Origin: Cyanobium sp. CH-040
GTDB taxonomy: Bacteria > Cyanobacteriota > Cyanobacteriia > PCC-6307 > Cyanobiaceae
Direction: 5' to 3'
Assembly (NCBI RefSeq): GCF_024346135.1
Contig: NZ_JAGQCJ010000013.1
Location: 1 to 64,000 of the forward strand
DNA: 64,000 nt
In this document: in pieces, positions 38,340 through 47,650 of the stretch
Position numbering within the stretch: position 1 is the first letter of the stretch
Layout of the letters: every line of letters begins with the position of its first letter
Notes under the pieces: model-generated
Databases searched by the model: none
What the model saw: only the letters and a program-made list of their open reading frames with translations
Told to the model about the DNA's origin: nothing
Program-made: the position numbers and the translations under genes

Positions 38340-39290
38340 ATGGATCTTTCGGTGGTGGTGCCGCTCTACAACGAAGAGCAGAGCCTGGCGCCGCTGGTGG
38401 CTCAGGTGCTGGCCGCGGTGCGCCCGCTGGGCCTGAGCTTCGAGCTGGTGCTGGTGGACGACGGCTCCCGGGACGGCACCGCCGCCGAGCTGAAGCGCCT
38501 GCAGCCGGAGGTGCCGGAACTGGTGGCGGTGCTGCTGCGCCGCAACTACGGCCAGACCGCGGCGATGGCCGCCGGCTTCGATGCCAGCAGCGGCCGGGTG
38601 ATCGTCACGCTCGATGGCGACCTGCAGAACGATCCGGCCGACATTCCACTGTTGCTCACGCGCCTGGCGGAGGGCTACGACCTGGTGAGCGGCTGGCGGC
38701 ACCAGCGCCAGGACGCTTCCCTCAGCCGGCTGCTGCCCAGCAGGGTGGCGAACCGGCTGATCGGCAAGGTGACGGACCTGCGCCTGCATGACTACGGCTG
38801 CTCGCTGAAGGCCTACCGGCGGGAGGTGATCGAGGATCTCAATCTCTATGGCGAGCTGCACCGATTCCTGCCCGCCCTGGCGGCGATCGAGGGAGCGCGG
38901 ATCACGGAGGTGCAGGTGAATCACCACGCCCGTCGCTTCGGCCGGAGCAAGTACGGCATCGACCGCACGTTCCGGGTGCTGATGGACCTGCTCACCGTGT
39001 GGTTCATGAAGCGCTTCCTCACCCGGCCGATGCACGTGTTCGGGCTGGGTGGTCTCGTGGCGATGGGGGCAGGGCTGCTGATCAGCCTCTGGCTGGTGGG
39101 CGAGAAGCTCCTTCTGGGAGTGGATCTCGGAGACCGGCCGCTGCTGTTGGTGGCCCTGATCAGCTTTCTCGCCGGTGTGCAGCTGTTCTGCTTCGGCCTG
39201 CTGGCCGAACTGCAGATGCGCACCTATCACGAAAGCCAGGGGCGGCCGATCTACCGCATCCGCGACACGTTGCGGGGCAGCGGCAGCTGA
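38340..39290 (+). CDS. Membrane glycosyltransferase family 2 (polyisoprenyl-phosphate type)
   Basis: 316 residues. GT2 fold: SVVVPLYNEEQSLAPLV, VLVDDGSRDGT and the metal-binding TLDGDLQNDPADIP. Two C-terminal membrane helices at about 230-252 and 262-288. This layout (DPM1/GtrB/ArnC-like) transfers a sugar onto a lipid-phosphate carrier for envelope glycan modification. The 3' end overlaps the convergent small membrane gene by 40 bases. Confidence 0.88.
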   Translation: MDLSVVVPLYNEEQSLAPLVAQVLAAVRPLGLSFELVLVDDGSRDGTAAELKRLQPEVPELVAVLLRRNYGQTAAMAAGFDASSGRVIVTLDGDLQNDPADIPLLLTRLAEGYDLVSGWRHQRQDASLSRLLPSRVANRLIGKVTDLRLHDYGCSLKAYRREVIEDLNLYGELHRFLPALAAIEGARITEVQVNHHARRFGRSKYGIDRTFRVLMDLLTVWFMKRFLTRPMHVFGLGGLVAMGAGLLISLWLVGEKLLLGVDLGDRPLLLVALISFLAGVQLFCFGLLAELQMRTYHESQGRPIYRIRDTLRGSGS

Positions 39291-39763
39291 GCCCCGGCCA
39301 CCCCAGCGCCAGCAGCCGCCCTCGGGCTGCAGCGGAAGCGCTCCATGCCCTGCGCTGCCTCCAGGACGACGGCAAGGTCCACATCCCGCAGGCCACGGCG
39401 CAGCACGGGCAGCGCCGCCATATCGCCCCACTGCCGGGCCGTGCGCATGGCCTGGAGGCGCGAGGACGCATCTCCGCTCAGCTGACGTTCCAGCCGGGCC
39501 AGGAGGATGGCCCGCTGACGGGCGTCAGGGGGCGGCGGGATCGGGGCGGGGTCGGCCCCGGAGGTGGACGGCTCAGGGACGGCAGCGGCGACAACGGCGC
39601 TCCGGTCGCCAGCGTCGCCGCGCACCAGGGCGATCTGGGCCCGGTTGAGTGCAGCGATGGAACTGGCGTCGGTGGAGCGCAGCAGCACCGGCGATCGGCG
39701 CCGCAGCGACCAGTAGGCGAACAGCAGGAGTGCGGCGACTCCGCCAAGGATCGTCGGGCTCAT
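39251..39763 (-). CDS. Small membrane-anchored HEAT-like protein
   Basis: 170 residues from ATG 39763. One N-terminal membrane segment (PTILGGVAALLLFAYWSL), then a Pro/Ala/Ser-rich linker and a helical part (RQRAILLARLERQLSGDASSR, LQAMRTARQWGDMAALPVLRR, GLRDVDLAVVLEAAQGMERF) resembling two HEAT repeats. Function unknown. Divergent from psaI with 89 bases between starts. Confidence 0.7.
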   Translation of the reverse strand: MSPTILGGVAALLLFAYWSLRRRSPVLLRSTDASSIAALNRAQIALVRGDAGDRSAVVAAAVPEPSTSGADPAPIPPPPDARQRAILLARLERQLSGDASSRLQAMRTARQWGDMAALPVLRRGLRDVDLAVVLEAAQGMERFRCSPRAAAGAGVAGAQLPLPRNVSRMR

Positions 39764-39852
39764 GGATTGAACTTTTATGTCGCCGTCGGCGGGGCCGGGA
39801 AGCCCCTCTGGGAGCAATCTTTACAGTACCGGCGGTAACTATGGCCCATGTC

Positions 39853-39969
39853 ATGACTGGAGATTTCGCCGCTGCCTGGATGCCTTCGGTGTTCGTTCCC
39901 CTTGTGGGCATCATCGGACCGGCCGTGGCCATGGCCCTGCTGTTCAACGTGATCGAAGCCACCGAATGA
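39853..39969 (+). CDS. psaI: Photosystem I subunit VIII
   Basis: 38 residues from ATG 39853 (ATG 39841 would add MAHV). One membrane helix, PSVFVPLVGIIGPAVAMALLF, with the conserved W-x-P-x4-P-L-V-G pattern of PsaI. PsaI anchors PsaL in the PSI trimer interface and precedes psaL, as in other cyanobacteria. A TTTACAGT element lies at about 39820, shortly upstream. Confidence 0.85.
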   Translation: MTGDFAAAWMPSVFVPLVGIIGPAVAMALLFNVIEATE

Positions 39970-40131
39970 CCTTGCCGGGGCACTCCAGGGCCATCCTGTC
40001 GGCCTCCGAGCACCTGATCCCTGCCGATCTGCACCGCAGAGCCCCGTCCTGCTCAGCGACCCACTCCTGAGTCATCCAGCTGAGTCGTCCACGACTCAGC
40101 CCTCCACTGCCCAGCCTTCGAGAACCACCCC

Positions 40132-40620
40132 ATGACCGTGACCCCCGTGGCCGACCCCTGCGTCGGCAATCTGGCCACTCCCGTCAACAGCAGCTACTTC
40201 AGCAAGGCATTCCTGAACGCGCTGCCCGCCTACCGGCCGTCCCTCTCCCCGAATCGCCGGGGTCTGGAAGTGGGCATGGCCCACGGCTATCTGCTCTACG
40301 GGCCCTTCGCCGTGACCGGCCCCCTGCGCGCCACCGAGTACGCCAGCACGGCCGGGCTGCTGGCGGCCATCGGTCTGGTCTCGATCCTCACCGTCTGCCT
40401 CTCGATCTACGGCACGGCGGGTACCGGGCCGAATGTGGAGCCGGCTGATGCCACGGTCGACAATCCCCCTGCCGATCTGTTCACCAAGGCAGGCTGGGCT
40501 GAGTTCGCCAGTGGCTTCTGGCTGGGCGGCTGCGGCGGCGCCGCCTTCGCCTGGTTCCTCTCCAGCATGGCGCTCAACAGCCCCCTGGCTCACCTGGGTG
40601 GAATCTGGGGCGCCAGCTGA
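40132..40620 (+). CDS. psaL: Photosystem I reaction centre subunit XI
   Basis: 162 residues. [41 protein letters not shown] region with the chlorophyll-binding N-terminal signature and three hydrophobic segments, the last two near [20 protein letters not shown] and [17 protein letters not shown]. PsaL is needed for PSI trimer formation. Starts 162 bases after psaI; two short tandem duplications and a terminator follow it. Confidence 0.95.
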   Translation: MTVTPVADPCVGNLATPVNSSYFSKAFLNALPAYRPSLSPNRRGLEVGMAHGYLLYGPFAVTGPLRATEYASTAGLLAAIGLVSILTVCLSIYGTAGTGPNVEPADATVDNPPADLFTKAGWAEFASGFWLGGCGGAAFAWFLSSMALNSPLAHLGGIWGAS

Positions 40621-40632
40621 CGCCGACAGGCA

Positions 40633-40692
40633 ACAGATCCCCTCACAGATCCCCTCCTGGCTGTTTCCACACCTCTCGGCTGTTTCCACACC
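40633..40692. repeat. Two adjacent short tandem duplications 3' of psaL
   Basis: ACAGATCCCCTC occurs twice back to back (40633-40644, 40645-40656). Directly after, GGCTGTTTCCACACC occurs twice (40659-40673 and 40678-40692, period 19). All copies are exact. They lie 12 bases after the psaL stop, before the terminator. Confidence 0.85.
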
Positions 40693-40740
40693 CCGGGACA
40701 GCGCCCTCACCCAAACCGTTCCGACCGATCAGGTCGGCCT

Positions 40741-40764
40741 GGCCCCGCAACACGGGGCCTTTTT
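40741..40764 (+). terminator. Intrinsic terminator after psaL
   Basis: GGCCCCG (40741-40747) pairs with CGGGGCC (40753-40759) around a CAACA loop and is followed by TTTTT. It ends the psaI-psaL transcription unit. Confidence 0.85.
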
Positions 40765-40903
40765 CATGGCTGGGCACGCAGTGCTTGGAAGGCTCTCTGT
40801 CGTCAATGCTCTCTGTGGTCAGGGTTGACTGCCTTCAGGGCCCTGGCCCAGGCAGGGGTCTCAGCAGGATGATCGGAACCTGACGTGCCGCTGAGCGCAG
40901 ACC

Positions 40904-41182
40904 ATGCCCGCAACGACCACGAGGCTGAACCCACACCGCCCGACGCCGCGTCCGGGCATCCCGGCCATCCGGCTGCCGCTTCTGCTGGCGGCTGGCCTGG
41001 CGCTGACGGGCTGCAACCTGAAGACCGGCGAGGCCCTGATGCGCCAGGGACATCAGGCGATGGTGGAGTGTCAGCACGGTGAGAGGGCCATCACCGATGG
41101 CGATGAACTCCGCTGCGAGGACTGGGAGTACGTGCGCAGCAACTATCTCGAACGCAGACGCTCTGACAGGCAGGCGCCCTGA
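40904..41182 (+). CDS. Small lipoprotein of unknown function
   Basis: 92 residues. A basic N-terminus, hydrophobic stretch LPLLLAAGLAL and lipobox LTGC with lipidated Cys37. The mature part of 56 residues is polar with two cysteines (ECQHGE, RCEDWEY) that might form a disulfide. No recognised family. It is convergent with psaB. Confidence 0.65.
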   Translation: MPATTTRLNPHRPTPRPGIPAIRLPLLLAAGLALTGCNLKTGEALMRQGHQAMVECQHGERAITDGDELRCEDWEYVRSNYLERRRSDRQAP

Positions 41183-41222
41183 ACCCACGGCCGGATCGCC
41201 GCACTGGCCCGCGCCATGACAC

Positions 41223-41247
41223 AAAAAACCCCGGCACGGGCCGGGGT
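41223..41247 (-). terminator. Intrinsic terminator of the psaA-psaB operon
   Basis: On the minus strand CCCCGGC and GCCGGGG pair around a short loop and TTTTTT follows (41223-41228 on +). It lies about 105 bases after the psaB stop and is the natural end of the psaAB transcript. Confidence 0.85.
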
Positions 41248-41271
41248 GATGTGTCCCTCGAGAGGAGAACA

Positions 41272-41293
41272 GGTGTTCTCTTGAGAGAACACC
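41272..41293 (-). other. Perfect hairpin in the psaB 3' untranslated region
   Basis: GGTGTTCTC (41272-41280) and GAGAACACC (41285-41293) form an exact 9-bp stem with a TTGA loop (TCAA on the psaB strand). It lies between the psaB stop and the terminator and may protect the transcript 3' end; palindromic enough to be a protein site. Confidence 0.6.
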
Positions 41294-41350
41294 CGCTCGG
41301 TTCAAGGTCGTTGGGTCGAAACGGAGTACAGCCTCAATCCCGGGAGGGAA

Positions 41351-43573
41351 TCAGCCGAACTTGCCGGACGTGGACGCGATCAGGAAGGCGGCGTAGGTGA
41401 GGAAGTAGCCCACGGTGAAGTGAGCGAGACCCACCACACGGGCCTGAACGATCGAGAGAGCCACGGGCTTGTCACGCCAGCCCACCAGATTGGCGAGCGG
41501 TGTGCGCTGGTGAGCCCAGACGATGGTCTCGATCAGCTCCTGCCAGTAACCACGCCAGGAGATCAGGAACATGAAGCCGGTGGCCCAGACCAGGTGGCCG
41601 AAGAGGAACATCCAGGCCCAGACGGCCAGGTTGTTGGTGCCGGCCGGGTTGTAGCCGTTGATCAGCTGGGAGCTGTTGAGCCACAGGTAATCGCGGAACC
41701 AGCCCATGAGGTAGGTGCTGGATTCGTTGAACTGAGCGACGTTGCCCTGCCAGATGGCGAGGTGCTTCCAGTGCCAGTAGAAGGTCACCCAACCCACGGT
41801 GTTCAGAGCCCAGAAGACAGCCAGATAGAAGGCATCCCAGGCACTGATGTCGCAGGTGCCGCCACGGCCGGGGCCGTCGCAGGGGAAGGAGTAGCCGAAG
41901 TCCTTCTTGTCGGGCATCAGCTTCGAACCCCGGGCATCCAGGGCGCCCTTCACCAGGATCAGGGTGGTGGTGTGGAGACCCAGCGCGATGGCGTGGTGCA
42001 CCAGGAAGTCACCAGGACCGATCTGGAGGAACAGGGAGTTGGTGCCGGAGTTGAGGCTCTCCAGCCAACCGGGCAGCCAGACGGCGCCGTAGTTGGGCCA
42101 GGCGGTGGCGGCGATGCTCTCGGGGTTGGAGAGCAGCACATCCATGCCGTAGAGGGCCTTGCCGGAGGAGGCCTGAACGAACTGGGCGAACACAGGCTCG
42201 ATCAGGATCTGCTTCTCGGGGGTACCGAAGGCCACGACCACGTCGTTGTGGACGTAGAGGCCGAGGGTGTGGAAGCCGAGGAACAGGGACACCCAGCTGA
42301 GGTGGCTGATGATCGCTTCCTTGTGCTCGAGCATCCGGGCCAACACGTTGTTCTTGTTGGCTTCGGGGTCGTAGTCACGGATGAAGAAGATCGCACCGTG
42401 GGCGAAGGCACCGCACATCAGGAAGATGGCGATGTACTGGTGGTGGGTGTAGAGGGCTGCCTGCGTGGTGTAGTCCCGGGCGATGAACGCATAGGAGGGC
42501 AGCGCATACATGTGCTGCGCCACGAGGCTGGTGACCACACCGAGGCTGGCCAGGGCAAGTCCGAGCTGGAAGTGCAGGGAGTTGTTGACCGTGTCGTAGA
42601 GACCCTTGTGGCCTGCACCCAGATCCCCAGGGGTTCCCTTGGGAGGGTTGTGGGCCTCGAGGATCTCGCGGATCGAGTGACCGATCCCGAAGTTGGTGCG
42701 GTACATGTGGCCGGCGATCACGAAGATCACGCCGATCGCCAGGTGGTGATGGGCGATGTCCGTGAGCCAGAGGGCCTCGGTCTGGGGGTGGAAGCCACCC
42801 AGGAAGGTGAGGATCGCGGTGCCGGAACCCTCAGCGGTGTTGAACACCTGGTAGGGGGTATCCGGGTTCTGGGCGTAGACGCCCCAGTTGCCGGTGAAGA
42901 ACGGAGCCAGACCGGCGGGGTGGGGCAGCACGGAGAGGAAGTTGTCCCAACCGACGTGCTGACCGCGCGACTCGGGAATCGCCACGTGCACCAGGTGGCC
43001 GGTCCAGGCGATGGAGCTGAAACCGAACAGAACCGCCAGGTGGTGGTTGAGACGGGATTCAGCGTTCTTGAACCAGGCCAGCGAGGGGCGGAACTTGGGC
43101 TGGAGGTGGAGCCAGCCGGCGAACAGGGCCCAGGCTGACAGGATCATCATGAAGATGGCGCCCTGGTACAGCTCGGCGTTGGTGCGCATGCCGATCGTGT
43201 ACCACCAGTGGTACAGACCGGAGTAAGCGATGTTCACCGGAGAGGAGGCACCGGCCTGGGTGAAGGCGGTGATGGCCCCTTCACCGAAGTGGGGATCCCA
43301 GATCGCGTGAGCGATGGGACGGACATGCAGAGGATCGGTGACCCACTGCTCAAAGTTGCCCTGCCAGGCGATATGGAACAGGTTGCCCGAAACCCAGAGG
43401 CCGATGACGGCCAGGTGTCCGAAGTGGGTGGAGAACAGCTTTTGGTAAAGCCGCTCCTCGGTCATGCCGTCGTGACTCTCGAAATCGTGAGCCGTGGCGA
43501 TGCCGTACCAGATCCGGCGGGTTGTCGGGTCCTGTGCCAGACCCTGGCTGAACGAAGGAAATTTCGTTGCCAT
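41351..43573 (-). CDS. psaB: Photosystem I P700 apoprotein A2
   Basis: 740 residues, full length. The F-X iron-sulfur loop [12 protein letters not shown] is intact, and the many His residues in membrane helices that bind chlorophyll ([23 protein letters not shown]) are present. Forms the PSI heterodimer with PsaA. Starts 19 bases downstream of the psaA stop. Confidence 0.99.
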   Translation of the reverse strand: MATKFPSFSQGLAQDPTTRRIWYGIATAHDFESHDGMTEERLYQKLFSTHFGHLAVIGLWVSGNLFHIAWQGNFEQWVTDPLHVRPIAHAIWDPHFGEGAITAFTQAGASSPVNIAYSGLYHWWYTIGMRTNAELYQGAIFMMILSAWALFAGWLHLQPKFRPSLAWFKNAESRLNHHLAVLFGFSSIAWTGHLVHVAIPESRGQHVGWDNFLSVLPHPAGLAPFFTGNWGVYAQNPDTPYQVFNTAEGSGTAILTFLGGFHPQTEALWLTDIAHHHLAIGVIFVIAGHMYRTNFGIGHSIREILEAHNPPKGTPGDLGAGHKGLYDTVNNSLHFQLGLALASLGVVTSLVAQHMYALPSYAFIARDYTTQAALYTHHQYIAIFLMCGAFAHGAIFFIRDYDPEANKNNVLARMLEHKEAIISHLSWVSLFLGFHTLGLYVHNDVVVAFGTPEKQILIEPVFAQFVQASSGKALYGMDVLLSNPESIAATAWPNYGAVWLPGWLESLNSGTNSLFLQIGPGDFLVHHAIALGLHTTTLILVKGALDARGSKLMPDKKDFGYSFPCDGPGRGGTCDISAWDAFYLAVFWALNTVGWVTFYWHWKHLAIWQGNVAQFNESSTYLMGWFRDYLWLNSSQLINGYNPAGTNNLAVWAWMFLFGHLVWATGFMFLISWRGYWQELIETIVWAHQRTPLANLVGWRDKPVALSIVQARVVGLAHFTVGYFLTYAAFLIASTSGKFG

Positions 43574-43592
43574 TGGGAAAGGTCAGGAAAGG

Positions 43593-45896
43593 TCAGCCGA
43601 CCGCAATCATGCGGGCCAGGAAGAACGACCAGGTGGTCGCGATACCACCCAGGAGGTAGTGGGCGACACCCACGGCGCGGCCCTGGGTGATGGACAGCGC
43701 TCGGGGCTGGATGGCCGGCGCCACCTTCAGCTTGTTGTGAGCCCAGACGATGGACTCGATCAGCTCCTGCCAGTAGCCGCGGCCGCTGAACAGGAACATC
43801 AGGCTGAAGGCCCAGATGAAGTGGGCACCGAGGAACATCAGGCCATAGGCGCTGCTGCTGGAGCCATAGCTGTTGATCACCTGTGCGGCCTGAGCCCACA
43901 GGAAGTCACGCAGCCAGCCATTGATGGTGATCGCGCTCTGGGCGAAGTTGCCGTTGGTGATGTGCTGGACGCTGCCGTCGGCGTTGACGGTGCCCCAGAC
44001 GTCGCTCTGCATCTTCCAGGAGAAGTGGAAGATCACGATCGACAGGGAGTTGTACATCCAGAAGAGACCCAGGAACACGTGGTCCCAGGCCGACACCTGG
44101 CAGGTGCCGCCACGGCCGGGGCCGTCGCAGGGGAAGCGAAAACCGAGGTTCGCCTTGTCGGGGACCAGACGGGAGCTGCGGGCATACAGCACACCCTTCA
44201 GCAGGATCAGCACGGTGACGTGGATCGTGAAGGCGTGGATGTGGTGGACCATGAAGTCCGCCGTGCCCAGGGGAATGGGGGCGGCGGCGACCTTGCCACC
44301 CACGGCGACGACGGAGCCGTTGAACACCTCGCTCACACCCGCAAGGGCATTGGGAGCGGTGGTGCCGGCAGCGGCGGCGTGCAGACCCTGGATCCACTGC
44401 GCGAAGACGGGCTTCAGGGCAATGGCGGAGTCGCTGAACATGTCCTGGGGACGGCCCAGGGCACGCATGGTGTCGTTGTGGATGTACAGGCCGAAGCTGT
44501 GGAAGCCCAGGAAGATGCACACCCAGTTGAGGTGGCTGATCAGGGCGTCGCGAGCCTTGAGCACCCGATCGAGCACGTTGTCGATGTGCTGGGCGGGGTC
44601 GTAGTCGCGCACCATGGCGATGGCCGCGTGAGCGCCTGCCCCGACCACCAGGAACCCGCCGATCCACATGTGGTGGGTGAACAGCGAGAGCTGGGTGGGA
44701 TAGTCGATCCCGAGGTAGGGGTAGGGCGGCATCGCATACATGTGATGCGCCACGATGATCGTGAGCGAGCCGAACAGGGCGAGGTTCACGGCCAGCTGAG
44801 CATGCCAGCTGGTGGTCATGAACTCGAACAGGCCGTCATGACCATTGGGAGCGGGGAACAGCAGGGGATCACCCTTCTGGCCCTCGAGAATCTCCCTCAG
44901 GCTGTGACCGATGCCCCAGTTGGTGCGGTACATGTGGCCAGCCACGATGAACAGCACCGCGATCGCCAGATGGTGATGGGCGATGTCGGTCATCCAGAGG
45001 CTGCCGGTGACCGGGTTGAGTCCACCCTTGAAGGTGAGGAAGTCGCTGTAGGCAGCCCAGTTGCCGGTGAAGAACGCCGAGATGCCGGCGCCGAACCCGG
45101 GATAGAGCTGGGACAGGACGTCCTGGTTGATGAACTCGTGGGGAAGCGGGATGTCCGCGTAGGACGCGATGGTCTTGCCGTTGATGGCCAGCGGCTGGCC
45201 GGCATCGATGGCGTCCATCAGAGCCGTTGTCGGCAGGGACACGTGCAGGAGGTGTCCTGTCCAGGAGAGGGAGCCCAGACCCAGCAGACCTGCCAGGTGG
45301 TGGTTGAGCATGGACTCAACGTTCTGGAACCACTCCAGCTTCGGAGCTGCCTTGTGGTAATGGAAGACGCCGGCGTTGAGCATCAGGCCGGCCATCACCA
45401 GGGCACCGATGGCCGTGCAGAGGAGCTGGAACTCATTGGTGAAGCCCCAGGCCCTCCACACGTGGAAGAGGCCGGAGGTGATCTGAATGCCGTTGAAGCC
45501 GGCACCCACGTCACCGTTGAGGATTTCCTGGCCGAACACGGGCCAGACCACCTGGGCTGAAGGCTTGACGTGCAGGGGGTCAGCCAGCCAGCCGGTGTAG
45601 TTGGAGAAGCGGGCACCGTGATAAAAGGCGCCGCTCAGCCAGATGAAGATGACGGCCAGGTGGCCGAAGTGAGCCGAGAAGATCTTGCGAGAGACCTCTT
45701 CGAGGTCGCTCGTGTGGCTGTCGAAGTCGTGAGCGTTGGCGTGGAGGTTCCAAATCCAGGTGGTGGTTTTGGGACCTTTGGCCAGGCTGCGGTCGAAATG
45801 CCCGGGCTTTTCGAAAAGCTCGAACGTGGCCGGAACGCGGTTCCGGTCGACCATGGCCTCGGCCTTTTTCCCACGCTCTGGTGGGCTGATGGTCAT
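43593..45896 (-). CDS. psaA: Photosystem I P700 apoprotein A1
   Basis: 767 residues from ATG 45896 ([18 protein letters not shown], the conserved PsaA N-terminus). F-X loop [25 protein letters not shown] and the C-terminal [18 protein letters not shown] are intact. The in-frame extension upstream of 45896 is not conserved and runs through a leader hairpin. Regulated probably by light through elements described upstream. Confidence 0.99.
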   Translation of the reverse strand: MTISPPERGKKAEAMVDRNRVPATFELFEKPGHFDRSLAKGPKTTTWIWNLHANAHDFDSHTSDLEEVSRKIFSAHFGHLAVIFIWLSGAFYHGARFSNYTGWLADPLHVKPSAQVVWPVFGQEILNGDVGAGFNGIQITSGLFHVWRAWGFTNEFQLLCTAIGALVMAGLMLNAGVFHYHKAAPKLEWFQNVESMLNHHLAGLLGLGSLSWTGHLLHVSLPTTALMDAIDAGQPLAINGKTIASYADIPLPHEFINQDVLSQLYPGFGAGISAFFTGNWAAYSDFLTFKGGLNPVTGSLWMTDIAHHHLAIAVLFIVAGHMYRTNWGIGHSLREILEGQKGDPLLFPAPNGHDGLFEFMTTSWHAQLAVNLALFGSLTIIVAHHMYAMPPYPYLGIDYPTQLSLFTHHMWIGGFLVVGAGAHAAIAMVRDYDPAQHIDNVLDRVLKARDALISHLNWVCIFLGFHSFGLYIHNDTMRALGRPQDMFSDSAIALKPVFAQWIQGLHAAAAGTTAPNALAGVSEVFNGSVVAVGGKVAAAPIPLGTADFMVHHIHAFTIHVTVLILLKGVLYARSSRLVPDKANLGFRFPCDGPGRGGTCQVSAWDHVFLGLFWMYNSLSIVIFHFSWKMQSDVWGTVNADGSVQHITNGNFAQSAITINGWLRDFLWAQAAQVINSYGSSSSAYGLMFLGAHFIWAFSLMFLFSGRGYWQELIESIVWAHNKLKVAPAIQPRALSITQGRAVGVAHYLLGGIATTWSFFLARMIAVG

Positions 45897-45943
45897 CGAG
45901 ACGTTCCTCGAGGGACGGAGTCGAGGTGGGGGTCCCCACCCCT

Positions 45944-45992
45944 GCCGGTGACGGCGCGCCTTCTGGAAACCAGCAGGCGCGCCGTCACCGGC
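45944..45992 (-). repeat. 17-bp perfect inverted repeat in the psaA leader
   Basis: GCCGGTGACGGCGCGCC (45944-45960) is the exact reverse complement of 45976-45992; the 15-base spacer is TTCTGGAAACCAGCA. The stem can extend three more pairs including one G-T. It begins 48 bases upstream of the psaA start codon, so it would be in the mRNA leader if transcription starts near 46115. Confidence 0.85.
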
Positions 45993-46121
45993 GGGCCCCA
46001 TGGAACCAGCGGGACAGGCCCGTCGGTCCATGGGCTCCAGCCGCAGGGGGGTTCGGCGAAAAATCACCAAACCCCCTGCCGCGGCTGGGGCTTGGGCCCC
46101 AGTTAGGGGACCGCTCGGCGC

Positions 46122-46127
46122 AGTATA
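46122..46127 (-). promoter_or_regulatory. psaA: Possible psaA -10 element
   Basis: TATACT on the minus strand, matching the TATAAT consensus at five of six positions. No convincing -35 lies 17 bases upstream, which would fit a promoter that needs an activator. The predicted leader is then about 220 bases. Confidence 0.4.
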
Positions 46128-46132
46128 GGGGC

Positions 46133-46174
46133 CAGTTTCAAAGGGCTTCGGGGCTCAGTTACAAAGGTTCAATA
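46133..46174. promoter_or_regulatory. Direct repeats resembling HLR1 (RpaB-type) elements upstream of psaA
   Basis: CAGTTTCAAAGG (46133-46144) and CAGTTACAAAGG (46156-46167) differ at one base and have a 23-base period; a third related half, GTTCAATA, follows at 46167-46174. GTTACAAA fits the half-site of the light-response element HLR1, which RpaB binds upstream of psa genes, but the spacing differs from the standard two-base gap. Binding is an inference. Confidence 0.45.
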
Positions 46175-46184
46175 GGCCTGATTC

Positions 46185-46214
46185 CCAGTCGTGGACTGGC
46201 CTCTCGGGGCCAGT
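46185..46214. other. Overlapping, mutually exclusive inverted repeats
   Basis: CCAGTC-GTG-GACTGG (46185-46199) and ACTGGCC-TCTCGG-GGCCAGT (46195-46214) share five bases, so only one can form at a time. They lie between the psaA promoter region and the lipoprotein gene. Confidence 0.5.
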
Positions 46215-46351
46215 AAGCACTATCAGGAAATCACCATTCGAACCGCAATACTTATATCTTCACTGCGAACATCACCGCCGGTGCCGCCCCGGTGCGCGGA
46301 TCGCTCCGGCCAGCAGAATGCCCGCAGCAACCCATTGGAGAGACGAGGGTG

Positions 46352-47650
46352 ATGCGGGCCGGCAGCGAACCACGGCGCAGGCTCTCCGGGGCGGCGCCCC
46401 TCCAGGGCTTGATCCTGGCCCTGCTGCTGCTGGTGCTGCTGCTGCCGGCGGGCTGCACCCGCAGCAGCCAGGCGGGTGCATCGAAGGCGGCCGGCGCCCC
46501 GTCCTCCGCCCGTCCGGCAGGACGGCTGCAGGAGGTGGCGCCCCCCCCGGCCGTGCAGCAGCTGGCGGCGGTGCTGTCGGAGCACCGTCCCCGGGTGACC
46601 ATCGCCGCTCCCCGGGACGGCAGTCTGCTGCCGCCGGGGGAGTGGATCCTGGAGATCACAGGCAGCGACTGGCCTCTGGCGGACGCCGGTGGGCTGGGGC
46701 TGGGAGCCCACATCGCGGTGCAGGTGGACGAGGCTGCGCCTGTGCGCCTGACGAAAGCACAACCGGACTCGGATGGCTTCCGGCTGAGTGTGCCCATGGC
46801 GGAGCTGGCGCCGGGCAGCCATCGGATCACGGTGTATGCAGCCCGCCCCTGGGGGGAAACGGTCAAGCGCCCGGGGGCCTCCGCCCAGATCCGCGTGCAC
46901 CGTGCAGCCATCAACCCCCTGGGACTGCCGGCTGCGGGCAGCGCTCAGCTGATCGCCGCCAGTCCGGCGGAGCTGAGCACCGCCGAGCCGGTGCTGCTGG
47001 ACTGGCTGCTCAGGGATGCCCCGCTTCAGGGTCTGCGCGAGGGCGACCGGCGCTGGAGGGTGCGAGTGACCATCAACGGGGACAGCGTGCTGATCGACCA
47101 GAACACGCCGCTGTGGCTGAAGGGATGGCGCAGCGGCAGCAACAGTGTGCTGCTGGAGCTCGTGGATGAGCGCGGCGACCCCATCAATCCGCCCTTCAAC
47201 AGCCTCGTGCGCGAGGTGAACCTGGGGGGGGGAGGTCCCCGGCCCCGCTGGCTGGGGGGCCCGCTCAGCGAAACGGAGCTGGCGGCCCTGCTGGGCGAGG
47301 TCCAGCGTGCACCCCCCGCCGGCCCCGCGGCGGAATCGGCAGCGGCACCGGCCGATCCTTCGGGCGATGCAGCCGACGGCGGCATTGAGGCTGCAGGGCC
47401 GCCGCCGGCCGCGGCAAGCGCCGATGGGCCGGTGCAGGCCGGAGAGGAGACCGGCGATCCCGAGGCTGGCGTGGAACCACCTCTGGATGGGGCCGCATCC
47501 TCCGATCTAGCCGTGTCTGCGCAACCCGGAGGTCCGGCAGCCGAGCCGGAAGCACCGGAAGCCCCCCTCAGGGCGGACCAGCCGGATCCCGCCGCAGAAG
47601 CGGGCACAGGAGCTGCGAGCCCACAGACTCAGGAGCCCCCGGAGGCATGA
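46352..47650 (+). CDS. Lipoprotein with low-complexity acidic tail
   Basis: 432 residues from ATG 46352, with GGAG about 12 bases upstream. Signal LILALLLLVLLLPAGC with lipobox LPAGC (Cys35). A folded-looking part (about residues 70-300, with VTIAAPRDGSLLPPGEWILEI and TINGDSVLIDQN) suggests beta-sandwich domains. The last 110 residues are Ala, Pro, Glu, Gly and Asp only in bulk, predicted disordered. Function unknown; the stop overlaps the cbiG-cobJ start by four bases, so the two are co-translated. Confidence 0.8.
   Translation: MRAGSEPRRRLSGAAPLQGLILALLLLVLLLPAGCTRSSQAGASKAAGAPSSARPAGRLQEVAPPPAVQQLAAVLSEHRPRVTIAAPRDGSLLPPGEWILEITGSDWPLADAGGLGLGAHIAVQVDEAAPVRLTKAQPDSDGFRLSVPMAELAPGSHRITVYAARPWGETVKRPGASAQIRVHRAAINPLGLPAAGSAQLIAASPAELSTAEPVLLDWLLRDAPLQGLREGDRRWRVRVTINGDSVLIDQNTPLWLKGWRSGSNSVLLELVDERGDPINPPFNSLVREVNLGGGGPRPRWLGGPLSETELAALLGEVQRAPPAGPAAESAAAPADPSGDAADGGIEAAGPPPAAASADGPVQAGEETGDPEAGVEPPLDGAASSDLAVSAQPGGPAAEPEAPEAPLRADQPDPAAEAGTGAASPQTQEPPEA

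Larger units (their letters stand above)
45897..46351. other. psaA upstream/leader region
   Basis: 455 bases between psaA (-) and a lipoprotein gene (+), with no gene. Toward psaA it holds a 17-bp perfect inverted repeat, then an imperfect one (GCAGGGGGGTT at 46043-46053 against AACCCCCTGC near 46069-46078) and CTGGGGC/GCCCCAG (46085-46091 with 46096-46102). A TATACT -10-like box is on the minus strand at 46122-46127. Further out are two direct repeats (46133-46167) and overlapping inverted repeats (46185-46214). Confidence 0.6.

Noticed and set aside
40633-40692. CRISPR array
   Set aside because: Units are too short, only two copies each and there are no spacers; they are simple tandem duplications. 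No CRISPR array was seen anywhere in the window.
41420-45560. Long + strand frames opposite psaA and psaB (572 and 688 residues)
   Set aside because: They run exactly antisense to full-length photosystem genes and lack any recognisable start signal or domain.
46133-46174. Calling a canonical HLR1 site
   Set aside because: Only one half-site is perfect and the tandem spacing is wrong, so it is reported as HLR1-like only.
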